From positions 1 to 64,000 of the forward strand of contig JAFAFU010000074.1 in the NCBI GenBank assembly GCA_023423335.1: 64,000 bases of DNA, in the 5' to 3' direction. The stretch's first letter is position 1, and the number at the start of each line of letters is the position of its first letter. The notes beneath the pieces were generated by a model. That model was not told where the DNA came from. It was given only the letters and a program-made list of their open reading frames with translations, and ran no database searches. The DNA comes from Bacillota bacterium (lineage in GTDB: Bacteria > Bacillota > Clostridia > Lachnospirales > Lachnospiraceae). A program made the translations under genes and the position numbers. Below are positions 51,676 to 59,526 of the stretch, one piece after another.

Positions 51676-52785
51676 CTATTGTCCCAGTGTAAGGTCTACT
51701 TTTTCATATGCTTTCGTCACGAATTCATCCGGATTGGTATTCAAGTATCCGATGTTATAAAGCTCCGTTGCAAAATAGAGAACGTCTGCACCCACATCCT
51801 GCCTGTTGATCTCGTGGTCATTTGACGAGGGATACTGATAGTGCTTCACCAGCTCAATGGCAAGCTCTTTGTCTTCAATAGCGGAATATTTCCCGTCAAT
51901 GATTAACTGAACGGTCTCCTCAGGATTCTCGGCAATCCAGTTCTGTGCCTTATGGTAGGCACGGAGCAATGCGGATATTTTTTCCGGCTCATCCTTCAGC
52001 AATTTTTCAGATGCGTAGAGGAAGCAGCAGTACTTGCCCGCGAAGGTCGGGTCAGTGGAAAGATCAAAGATAACCTTATAATTGCCGGTCTTTTCCTGAA
52101 CCGAGCCGAAGGGATCCCACAGAGCTGCCACATCAATATCACCCTTATTGAGCGCTTCCACTTCAAGATTACCGTCGTCAAAGGGAAGGAACTGTACTTC
52201 GCCGTCCTCCGGTTTGGCAGAAATTCCATGCTTCTCAAGCCAAACCGAAGCAACCTGGTGCGGTGTTCCGCCGATCTCATCCACACCGATTTTTAAGCCC
52301 TTAAGGTCCTCAACCCCATTGATCGGAGAATCCTTCGGAACGAGAAATTTGATACATCCATTGTGCAGACCATCCACAACCTTAACCTTGACATCATTCT
52401 CAATTGACGGGAAGAACTGGAAGTCACCGTTTACGATCGGGATTATTCCGTTGTTCAGACCGATTTTACGTGTTTCGGCGTTTGCGGAGATGAGTGTTAC
52501 ATCAAAACCCTCTTCCGCAAAGAAGCCTTTTTCAAATGCGATATAAATCGGGGCGCCGCAAAGCGCGCCATCCTTGCCGGGAATATCGATTTTTCCGTAT
52601 TTGAATTCCACGGTGTCAGCTTTGGGTGCATCCGTAGGTGCGCTTGAGGGAGTGTCCTTACTGCTGTTATCCCCGTTCGCAGCGGTGCTGCCCTCATTGA
52701 CCGGCTTGCCGGAGCAGGCGGTGAGCAATAGATTGAGTGCCAATGCAAGCGCTATCAGGCTTGTAAGTTTTCTTAGTTTTCTCAT
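51676..52785 (-). CDS. SsuA/NMT1-type solute-binding lipoprotein
   Basis: A 369-residue lipoprotein (lipobox LTACSG, then a Ser/Thr/Pro linker) of the group binding sulfonates, nitrate, thiamin precursors or bicarbonate: GALCGAPIYIAFEKGFFAEEGFDVTLI, DLKGLKIGVDEIGGTPHQVASVWLEKHGI and ALNKGDIDVAALWDPFGSVQEK. Ligand prediction from sequence is not reliable. It starts the ABC part of the operon, 95 nt after metY copy 3. Confidence 0.85.
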   Translation of the reverse strand: MRKLRKLTSLIALALALNLLLTACSGKPVNEGSTAANGDNSSKDTPSSAPTDAPKADTVEFKYGKIDIPGKDGALCGAPIYIAFEKGFFAEEGFDVTLISANAETRKIGLNNGIIPIVNGDFQFFPSIENDVKVKVVDGLHNGCIKFLVPKDSPINGVEDLKGLKIGVDEIGGTPHQVASVWLEKHGISAKPEDGEVQFLPFDDGNLEVEALNKGDIDVAALWDPFGSVQEKTGNYKVIFDLSTDPTFAGKYCCFLYASEKLLKDEPEKISALLRAYHKAQNWIAENPEETVQLIIDGKYSAIEDKELAIELVKHYQYPSSNDHEINRQDVGADVLYFATELYNIGYLNTNPDEFVTKAYEKVDLTLGQ

Positions 52786-52879
52786 GGTTTATTCTCCTCC
52801 TAAAATTTTATTATGTTCCGCTTCTTTGCGGTTGACATTCATTATATATATGACTAGTATGTTTTATGGGTAAAAAAAT

Positions 52880-54184
52880 TTAGCTGTTCGCTTTTTGAAA
52901 TGCTTGTTCAAGATCGGCAATAAGATCCGTTACATCCTCCAGTCCTGCCGATATGCGAATGAGGTTTTCAGGGATATCGGCAATCTCCTTTTCATCCGCT
53001 TGAAGCTCACCATGGGTCGTCTGCGGTGAATTGACAATCAGAGAACGCGCATCACCGATATTGACATGGTAGTGAAACAGCTTGATTGAATTCAGAAACA
53101 ATTCCCGTTGATCCTGTGTTCCCTTAAATCCGAAGGATAATACTCCGCCCGCACCTTTCGGGAAGTCCCGCTGATACAGAGCATGGTCCGGACTGCTCCT
53201 TAGCGCCGGATAGCGTACCCATTCCACTTGAGGATGGTTTGAAAGGTACTCCGCCAGTGTCAGCGCATTATGCGACTGCTTGCCGAGCCGTTCCGAAATC
53301 GACTCAAGCCCGATAATGGAAAGATACGCATCAAACGGTGACAAGGCCGCACCAAAGTAATTAAGATAATTAAATCGGATCCGGCTGGTAAACGGAGCCT
53401 CCGGGAACACTTCGGGAAAGCTGCGGTGATTGCCGTTAATGTCACGCAAGGTATAATACTTTTCGCTGAACTGCGGAAATTTTTCTGTCTGATAATCGAA
53501 GCTGCCTGCCTCCAGTACAAGTCCGGCGATCGAATTACCGTGGCCGTTCAACCCCTTTGTTGCCGAATAGATGACAATATCCGCGCCATGCTCGAGCGGG
53601 TTGTAAAGATATGGTGTGGCAACCGTATTATCAACAACAAGCGGTATGCCGTGTTCATGGGCTACCTTGGCAATCCCGCCGATATCCAGCAATACTGTGT
53701 TCGGGTTTGAAATACTCTCGACAAAGATCGCTTTCGTGTCCGGCCTGATCTCCTCCGCCAGCCGTTCAGGGGTCCGGATGTTTTTCGCATAATCAAACTC
53801 AATACCGAATTTGGGATAAATCTTCCGGAAGCTGTCAGCGCTTCCGCCATAAAGATACGGTGATGTAAGAATGCGTCCGCCGCCTTCCGCAAGGTTTAAA
53901 AGCGTGTAGCTGATCGCCGCCATACCGGAGGCCAGTGCGATTACGCCTGCCGCTTTATCCAGGGTCTTCACCCTCTCTTCCAGCACGGCAACCGTCGGAT
54001 TCCCGATGCGCGTGTAGAGGAAGCCCTGTTCCCGGAGCCCAAAAAGCCCTGCCGCATTTTCCACATCACGAAAATCATACGCCGCTGTCTGATAAATGGG
54101 CGGTGATACCGCATATTTATGTTCTTTTGGTTCATAGCCCGCCCGCAGTCTTTGCGTATCAAATTGATATTGTTCTACTGCCAT
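52880..54184 (-). CDS. metY: O-acetylhomoserine sulfhydrylase (MetY), copy 3
   Basis: A 434-residue MetY with YTRIGNPTVAVLEERV, the PLP lysine in IVIYSATKGLNGHGNSIAG, and SLIVNSPQTTHGELQ. In the same operon as nitrogenase-like genes it would capture methanethiol released from a methylthio compound and form methionine directly from O-acetylhomoserine, the step known downstream of methylthio-alkane reductase in Rhodospirillum. SD GGGAG lies 9 nt before the ATG. A short ORF with two Cys codons (54175-54243) overlaps its start. Confidence 0.88.
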   Translation of the reverse strand: MAVEQYQFDTQRLRAGYEPKEHKYAVSPPIYQTAAYDFRDVENAAGLFGLREQGFLYTRIGNPTVAVLEERVKTLDKAAGVIALASGMAAISYTLLNLAEGGGRILTSPYLYGGSADSFRKIYPKFGIEFDYAKNIRTPERLAEEIRPDTKAIFVESISNPNTVLLDIGGIAKVAHEHGIPLVVDNTVATPYLYNPLEHGADIVIYSATKGLNGHGNSIAGLVLEAGSFDYQTEKFPQFSEKYYTLRDINGNHRSFPEVFPEAPFTSRIRFNYLNYFGAALSPFDAYLSIIGLESISERLGKQSHNALTLAEYLSNHPQVEWVRYPALRSSPDHALYQRDFPKGAGGVLSFGFKGTQDQRELFLNSIKLFHYHVNIGDARSLIVNSPQTTHGELQADEKEIADIPENLIRISAGLEDVTDLIADLEQAFQKANS

Positions 54185-54243
54185 GATGTTTTCTCCCTTT
54201 CGCTTTTAATTTTCATATTACTCGTATTACAATCACTGCACAT
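54175..54243 (-). CDS. Candidate 22-residue Cys-containing upstream ORF of metY copy 3
   Basis: MCSDCNTSNMKIKSEREKTS, then WQ and stop. AAGGAGG lies 11 nt upstream of the ATG, and the stop lies inside the metY start region, so its translation would affect metY initiation. Two of the first five codons are Cys. A regulatory leader is possible but unproven. Confidence 0.4.
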   Translation of the reverse strand: MCSDCNTSNMKIKSEREKTSWQ

Positions 54244-54305
54244 ATATAGCACCACCTCCTTAAAGCATTCCCTTATATGCGGTCATAGGCTTATGCCGCT
54301 GCCGC

Positions 54306-54629
54306 TTATTCCTTCAGCAGCCTGCTGTTTCTTATCTCGGCAATAATCGCCGGAACCTCTCCGGTTGCTTCAAATACCCGCTTATTGTGCCGAATCATAT
54401 AGGCCGCCGCGCTTTCGCCGATTTTACTGACAAATACCGCATCGCAGTCGTTCAGAACGGATAACTGCTGATCGAAGCTGCCCTCGCAATGACCTTGATA
54501 TCTGACCTGTGTCCTGCGTGTTTCGACAAAGATACTGTCCCTGCCGATATCATAGATCTGCCAGTACCTGGCACTTCCAAAGTGCTGATCCACGCGGCTG
54601 TTATCCATGCTTGCAAATGCTATTCTCAT
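54306..54629 (-). CDS. NifX/NafY-like cofactor-binding protein
   Basis: A 107-residue protein of the dinitrogenase iron-molybdenum cofactor family (RIAFASMDNSRVDQHFGSARYWQIYDI, FVETRRTQVRYQGHCEGS). Members carry NifB-co or mature cofactor during assembly. It resembles the C-terminal domain of the NifB-like protein at 62847, which has the same DQHFGQATKFYIYD segment. It lies between metY and the K-like gene. Expected role: handing an Fe-S-C cofactor to the D/K-like enzyme. ATG 54629 follows GGGAG. Confidence 0.85.
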   Translation of the reverse strand: MRIAFASMDNSRVDQHFGSARYWQIYDIGRDSIFVETRRTQVRYQGHCEGSFDQQLSVLNDCDAVFVSKIGESAAAYMIRHNKRVFEATGEVPAIIAEIRNSRLLKE

Positions 54630-54667
54630 TTTCTCCCTTATTCCTGTACATGTATTTTTCATAATTA

Positions 54668-54936
54668 ATTCAGGTGTCAAAAGCCAATTTAAAAATATAA
54701 TTCGTCAATTTGCATAATTTAGCTGGCAATAGTGTGATACAAAACATAGTTCATTCACAACACGCTTCCGCTTGGATGAAGTACGTAGTGGTACGTAAGG
54801 ACCTAAAATACAGGACCTAAGTACCAACGACTTCATAACAGTTGCTCATCGAACTATGTTTTGTATCACTTCAATATAGTTAGTGAATGTGCAAATTGAC
54901 GAAGCCATGATATTCGAAGGGCTTTTGACACTTAAA
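54668..54936. repeat. Interspersed repeat family R1, full-length inverted copy
   Basis: This 269-bp element nearly fills the gap between the K-like and NifX-like genes. Its ends are imperfect inverted repeats: CAGGTGTCAAAAGCC near 54671 against GGCTTTTGACAC at 54920-54931, then CGTCAATTTGCA against TGCAAATTGACG, and GATACAAAACATAGTTC against GAACTATGTTTTGTATC. The centre holds GTACGTAAGGACCT-type short repeats. The arm matches the single-arm copy at 41587. This is the layout of a MITE or a large RNA hairpin inside the operon transcript. Confidence 0.8.
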
Positions 54937-54965
54937 CCATTATCAAAAACATATCTTTCCAAGCC

Positions 54966-56303
54966 TTACCTGTAAGTCGCAAGAACATTATGGTAAATAT
55001 CCTCAATTACCCTTAATCCTCCGGTGAAGCCCACATAATTGGTCGTCAGAACGAGCCGGTACGGTGTGGGTACCGCTGCCGACAGGAAATCATAATCCTT
55101 CTCCTTTGCCAGCTCCTTATCCCAGCCGCTGCCGATGATAATGCCCCGGCCTCTATGGCGGAGCCCCCGGATTATGTCCTGGGCTTTTCCTGCATCCGGT
55201 TCAAAGTAAAGGGGTATTTCTCTTTTGCCGGATGTACCTGCCAGTTCTTTACGGATTTGCCCCTGATACTTTTGTGGTGTATTATCAACGATAAACTGCT
55301 CCTTGGGTACAATGCCGACTTCATGCAGCAGGAACTTACTTAACGCAACCACATAGCCTGCGTCGTGCAGAATATGGGCATGACCCGGAAGTCCGTATCG
55401 AAATTCAAGCAAAAACGTAGCCAAATTATCAATCTCTTCGTAATAAGCCTCTGATTCATGCCTGATAAATGCCAAAGCCTTATGCTCGTCTATTTCAGTC
55501 CCTTGTTCAAGTGCAAATACCAGTACCTGTTTCAAAAATCGTTCCGTTTCATTCGCTCCGATGGGCGGATGAGGAAACCAGGTGTAGGCTTGATTGTACT
55601 TGCTTTTTAATTTCTCGGCAATCGGTTTGCCGTACCAGGGGCTGGCTAAGATATTGAAGCCTGCTCTCGGTACTCTCTGCCACTCTTTTACCCCGTCTGA
55701 TTCCGGTCCGAAAAGTACATTAACCTTCAGTCCCAAGCCGGTCAGCAGACGCTTGTATTCCGCAAGATTTCCTTTCCAGAAGGGATCCTGATAAGGGATT
55801 GAGGCAAACAGATTGACTGTGCCTGCTTCACTCTTAGGCTCGTTGTCCTCCTCAAACAGGCTGACATACTGATCGATGATCCCATTAACGACAAGACTAT
55901 GGGCCTCGAAATTATTTGCCTTGAAGCCCGCAGTTTCAACGGATACAATCGGCTTGCCCGCATCCCGAAATTCCTGCACAAGACTGTCCACATCATCACC
56001 CACAATACCTGAGGTGCAGCCGGTGAGAACAACCTGCAGCCTGGTATCAAGAACCTTATATGTATTCGTGATTATCTGACGCAGCCTGTCTATCCCGCCG
56101 AATACGACCTCTTTCTCCGAAAAATTGGTACAGGGGGAGGTACTGCCGCCGGCGTAACCTGTGCTGCGTTCAAAGAAGCCTTGTATCATATCACCGCAGC
56201 CGGGACCTGAGTGCAGGATCGGCACCGCCTTTGGTATGGCGACCACGCTTTGCAGTGCACCGATCGCACAGGTATAACGCTCCTGTTCAATAATTCCGCT
56301 CAT
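54966..56303 (-). CDS. NifK-like nitrogenase beta subunit homologue (MAR-type candidate)
   Basis: A 445-residue component 1 beta-like subunit. Cys12 (RYTCAIGAL), Cys36 (SGPGCGDM) and Cys96 (LTGCTSGIVGDD) correspond to the three P-cluster ligands of NifK. It is shorter than NifK (about 520) and lacks the N-terminal extension. It overlaps the D-like gene by ATGA. Together they should form a heterotetramer receiving electrons from the NifH-like protein. The full set of P-cluster cysteines argues for an active reductase rather than a NifEN-type scaffold. Confidence 0.85.
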   Translation of the reverse strand: MSGIIEQERYTCAIGALQSVVAIPKAVPILHSGPGCGDMIQGFFERSTGYAGGSTSPCTNFSEKEVVFGGIDRLRQIITNTYKVLDTRLQVVLTGCTSGIVGDDVDSLVQEFRDAGKPIVSVETAGFKANNFEAHSLVVNGIIDQYVSLFEEDNEPKSEAGTVNLFASIPYQDPFWKGNLAEYKRLLTGLGLKVNVLFGPESDGVKEWQRVPRAGFNILASPWYGKPIAEKLKSKYNQAYTWFPHPPIGANETERFLKQVLVFALEQGTEIDEHKALAFIRHESEAYYEEIDNLATFLLEFRYGLPGHAHILHDAGYVVALSKFLLHEVGIVPKEQFIVDNTPQKYQGQIRKELAGTSGKREIPLYFEPDAGKAQDIIRGLRHRGRGIIIGSGWDKELAKEKDYDFLSAAVPTPYRLVLTTNYVGFTGGLRVIEDIYHNVLATYR

Positions 56304-57775
56304 TTCCCGGCACCTCCTGCCAGGAAATAATGCGGCTCCTGCTCAAACCACCATTTTGTATAGGGGTTTACCGCATGCTTTTCCAGATTTTTAACAAATT
56401 CATCATTTTCCAATGTCTCTATGATTCGCTCACCATAGTTGACCAGACCCTCATAGCCCATCCCATAGTGCTCGTCGCCGATCAGGAGCGACGGTATACC
56501 AAGCTTCGCCCCCCATAGGGTCATTCCTCCGTGACGTGCCATAAGGATATCAGGCCGGAGTTTACTAAGCGTATTTACCAGTTCGAATTCCTGCTTATTA
56601 CATACATTGAAGTTCAATACATTGCCATAATCGTTAACACACTGTGCCAGCTGGTCATTTTCCTCCCGCCCGCTGTCATAGACCGGATCGTGATGGAAAA
56701 TAGCCGCACCGGTGGCAGCGATACCCAGCTCACCAAGTATGTCCAGCAATGCGTGACCGTGAGCCGCCCCTGCCGTGACATATGCCGTCCTGCCCCTGAG
56801 CTTTTCCCGTAAGGCTTCAATCTGCGGCAGATATCTGCTTTTCTTTTCCGTGATTATCTGTTCCGCGATATCCTCTTTGCCAAGGGTCCTGCCTAAGGCT
56901 CTGAACCATCGGTCCGTCTGTGCGATCCCGTAGGGCGGGGCGGCAGGAATTTCAGGAACTCCGAATTCCTGCTCCAGAACTGCGCCGAGGTAACTGCCCA
57001 GGGTGGAGCATGCCTGAACCGTCGCGGCCGCTTCCGACGAATACCTTAAGGATTCGGTTGTAGAATAAGGAGTGATGTAATTCGGCGTTGCACCGAAAGG
57101 TGCGAACCAGTCTTTAAAAACATCGCTTCCCCAAAAATTAATGACATTAATAATGTCACTGCGGCGTTTTCTGGGCTTTGCAATCAGCTTACGGGCGATA
57201 CCGTGATATGCCGCGTCAAAGCCTGTTGTCCATACACGGGAACGAAAGCCTTCGCAGAAAATGGCTACAATTGGAATACCCAGCTCTTCCTCGGCCTGTT
57301 CACAGACGCTTTCAACATCATCACCGATAATACCTGCGGCACAGGTTGTAAGGACAAAAATAACCTTGGCCTTCGTGCGCTCATACACCTCATTTATGGC
57401 GCCGGCGAGCTTTATGTTACCGCCGTATACGGTATCCTTTTCCTGCAGATTGGTCGAATAAATCTTGCGTTGTGTGGGCTTATCAACATTCCGCAGGGGT
57501 GAATTCACCCTATAGGTAAAGGCAAACTCATGAAGGCAGGAGGCGCAGCCGACCGGTCCATGGCTGATAACCGCACCGTCCTGGATAAGAATTGTCATGC
57601 AGGCCGCTTTTGATGTGGCACAACCCAGGCATTGGCTGAAGGAGCGGTTTTTATCCTTCAGGCCGCATTGCGATTCGCTGACCAGCTCCTCGGCGCTGCC
57701 TTGATAGCCGGTAATGGAATTAATGCGTATTTCCCGAATCTGCACGGCAGGATATGTCAGGTTAATTTTAGGCAT
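56300..57775 (-). CDS. NifD-like nitrogenase alpha subunit homologue (MAR-type candidate)
   Basis: A 491-residue component 1 alpha-like subunit. P-cluster-type cysteines are Cys52 (LGCATSKAAC), Cys77 (GPVGC) and Cys145 (TTCAAGIIGDD). Cys256 in VQACSTLGSYLGAVLEQEFG matches the cofactor-binding Cys275 of NifD, and a His lies in IGDEHYGMGYEG near the second cofactor ligand region. At CEGFRSRVWTTGFDAA the residues equivalent to NifD Gln191 and His195 are Trp182 and Phe186, so classical N2 reduction is unlikely. ATG 57775 is chosen (AGGAGG 11 nt upstream); ATG 57784 is only 2 nt from that site. It heads the operon. Confidence 0.85.
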   Translation of the reverse strand: MPKINLTYPAVQIREIRINSITGYQGSAEELVSESQCGLKDKNRSFSQCLGCATSKAACMTILIQDGAVISHGPVGCASCLHEFAFTYRVNSPLRNVDKPTQRKIYSTNLQEKDTVYGGNIKLAGAINEVYERTKAKVIFVLTTCAAGIIGDDVESVCEQAEEELGIPIVAIFCEGFRSRVWTTGFDAAYHGIARKLIAKPRKRRSDIINVINFWGSDVFKDWFAPFGATPNYITPYSTTESLRYSSEAAATVQACSTLGSYLGAVLEQEFGVPEIPAAPPYGIAQTDRWFRALGRTLGKEDIAEQIITEKKSRYLPQIEALREKLRGRTAYVTAGAAHGHALLDILGELGIAATGAAIFHHDPVYDSGREENDQLAQCVNDYGNVLNFNVCNKQEFELVNTLSKLRPDILMARHGGMTLWGAKLGIPSLLIGDEHYGMGYEGLVNYGERIIETLENDEFVKNLEKHAVNPYTKWWFEQEPHYFLAGGAGK

Positions 57776-57825
57776 GTAAATCATTTCCTCCTACTTTGCT
57801 AATTGAATGAGTCTATTGCCGACAA

Positions 57826-57873
57826 AAACTGGAGGTTAAAAAACATAAAATTATGTTTTTTAACCTCCAGTTT
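57826..57873 (-). promoter_or_regulatory. 23-bp perfect hairpin in the leader of the nitrogenase-like operon
   Basis: AAACTGGAGGTTAAAAAACA(TAA) and its exact complement are separated by 2 nt, followed on the - strand by TTTTTG. It lies between the promoter at 57940-57968 and the D-like start, about 50 nt before the start codon. It looks like an intrinsic terminator placed as an attenuator; a competing antiterminator was not found by eye. Confidence 0.7.
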
Positions 57874-57933
57874 ATCTGGTCAGTTATTATTTAATATAAA
57901 ATTATTATTATTCAATTATCGTTGGTTAATATT

Positions 57934-58092
57934 TCATACATAATAAAGCAATATGGCTGTTCTGTCAAGTATTATTTCTAAAAAATCCGGCCCATCCTCC
58001 GCGGCTTTTTCTTGTATCTCCGATTCTTCCGCCAAAGCCTGATGATTACCTGCTATTATATGAAGCTCCTCAATAAAACTACCACGATACAT
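57934..58092 (-). CDS. Possible 52-residue small ORF
   Basis: An ORF beginning MYRGSFIEELHIIAGNHQAL with an acidic middle lies 11 nt after the acyltransferase stop. Only a weak GGGAA precedes its ATG, and it contains the promoter of the D-like gene. It may be a relic or a real small protein; the evidence is thin. Confidence 0.25.
   Translation of the reverse strand: MYRGSFIEELHIIAGNHQALAEESEIQEKAAEDGPDFLEIILDRTAILLYYV
57940..57968 (-). promoter_or_regulatory. Promoter of the nitrogenase-like operon
   Basis: On the - strand, TTGACA (57968-57963) and TATTAT (57945-57940) are spaced by 17 nt, a vegetative-type promoter. There is no GG-N10-GC sigma-54 element as used by many nif operons. Confidence 0.65.
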
Positions 58093-58103
58093 TTTGTTCC
58101 CAA

Positions 58104-59171
58104 CTATTTTAAGAACTTAATGCCAAACAGGAAGGAACTGATCCGGAACCTTCGAAACACCTCATAGCATATAATACTAAGTATGAAGCTTCCAATCATT
58201 ATTGAAATAAACTGCAGCCAATCAATATGTACATATTGTAAAACAAAGTAGCCTAATACCACCAAAACTGATTGATGAAAATAGTAGAGAGGGAAGGCAG
58301 CCTTTGAAAAGTAGCTTGTTATTCTATTTGACTTGTTCAAATACTTCCTGCCGGTGCCTAAAATCGCTAATATTCCGAACCATGTCACCATTCTTTGTTC
58401 AATATCCCAGAACAGCCCGCTTCCCCGCCCACTACTTTGCAGTATTATACGCACCGTCACAGCAAATAAGAACAATACCGTCAGCAAAAAACGATTCTTT
58501 TCCAATTTCTCCTGAATCAGCTCATCACTTAACAAAAAGAAGCCTATCGCAAAGCATGCCAATGCTTCCCCTATACTTTTTCCTTCTATCTCTAATATGG
58601 GAGTGCAGATCAAAATCACCATAAACAGGGGTAATAAATGAATTATCCGCATCTTACTTCCATCTATTTTTTTGCTTGATTTGCTGTATTTATTCATAAA
58701 TGGCAGCAGAACCGTCGAGATAATAAATAAATACAATATGAACCAAAGATGTGCCGGAGTAAAACCTCCATCCTGACCTGTTAAATATGTAAACTTAGTA
58801 AAAAATATTTTGTAATGCTCAAAATATCCGCCCGTATAGCCGTTGTGAAAAACATCAGCGATATAACTTTGAACAGGAATAATAGCCGCTAATCCTGCAA
58901 GCAATGGGATTAGCAGCTTTGTAACTCTTTCTTTTGCATATTCTTTTATTGTGCGCTTCTTCAACGCATAATAAGAGGATATTCCCGCTATTGTAAATAA
59001 TAAGGTCATCCACCACGGATACACGATAGCGACAAAATTACTGGGCAGGCTATGGGGTACGCCTGTAATATAAAATATTTCTCCCCAGTTATTGTATATC
59101 ATACTGGTATGAAACGGAAATAAGAGCATGACACAAATAATTCGTATATTATCAATAAAATCTTTTCGCAT
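58104..59171 (-). CDS. Acyltransferase family 3 membrane protein
   Basis: A 355-residue protein with about ten transmembrane helices and the acyltransferase-3 opening (IDNIRIICVMLLFPFHTSMIY), including the likely catalytic His in FPFHTS. Members O-acetylate extracellular sugars or peptidoglycan-linked polymers. It has no obvious link to the flanking nitrogenase-like genes and may be a bystander. GAGGAAAT precedes the ATG. Confidence 0.82.
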   Translation of the reverse strand: MRKDFIDNIRIICVMLLFPFHTSMIYNNWGEIFYITGVPHSLPSNFVAIVYPWWMTLLFTIAGISSYYALKKRTIKEYAKERVTKLLIPLLAGLAAIIPVQSYIADVFHNGYTGGYFEHYKIFFTKFTYLTGQDGGFTPAHLWFILYLFIISTVLLPFMNKYSKSSKKIDGSKMRIIHLLPLFMVILICTPILEIEGKSIGEALACFAIGFFLLSDELIQEKLEKNRFLLTVLFLFAVTVRIILQSSGRGSGLFWDIEQRMVTWFGILAILGTGRKYLNKSNRITSYFSKAAFPLYYFHQSVLVVLGYFVLQYVHIDWLQFISIMIGSFILSIICYEVFRRFRISSFLFGIKFLK

Positions 59172-59188
59172 CGTAATTTCCTCTTTCT

Positions 59189-59404
59189 TTAGTATCCTGC
59201 AAACTGCTCACCTAAGATATCCGTTAAGTCAGACATAATATCTTTGTCTTCTCCGATATATTGAACAATCAAACTTCCTTTTCTTGTAGCAGGTAAAAAA
59301 TCTTTTTCTGCATCTTTTATCTCATACCTATATCCTTTACTCTCCATCGCAGCTTCAAACCGCACCAGATGAAAGGTGTTTGGAGGGTAGCCGTCTGTTA
59401 CCAA
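59189..59404 (-). CDS. Short unidentified protein, possibly truncated
   Basis: A frame of 71 residues from a TTG at 59404, or 52 residues from an internal ATG at 59347 (MESKGYRYEIKDAEKDFLPA). The sequence looks protein-like (amphipathic helix, then beta-strands GSLIVQYIGED), but neither start has a strong ribosome site. It lies next to a decayed nifB fragment, so it may itself be a remnant. I do not recognise the family. Confidence 0.35.
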   Translation of the reverse strand: MVTDGYPPNTFHLVRFEAAMESKGYRYEIKDAEKDFLPATRKGSLIVQYIGEDKDIMSDLTDILGEQFAGY

Positions 59405-59526
59405 CTTTTATTATCAGTGTACTATAAAAAGACCTTATACTCAACCACTATTTATAAGCAGCTATCACCGTCGTAACAAAGTATTACAGGTCTCCAGCAA
59501 TATGCTGTTAACGGTATGAGCAATAA

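Noticed and set aside
48899..57775. Reading the H/D/K-like genes as a nitrogen-fixation cluster
   Set aside because: Gln191 and His195 equivalents are missing, nifE, nifN, nifV, nifQ and G-subunit genes are absent, the promoter is vegetative, and the neighbours are sulfur genes.
48899..57775. Reading the same genes as chlorophyllide, protochlorophyllide or F430 (Cfb) reductases
   Set aside because: No tetrapyrrole gene is in the operon, and the D-like subunit keeps the cofactor Cys256 and NifX/NifB-like helpers are present, which those systems lack.
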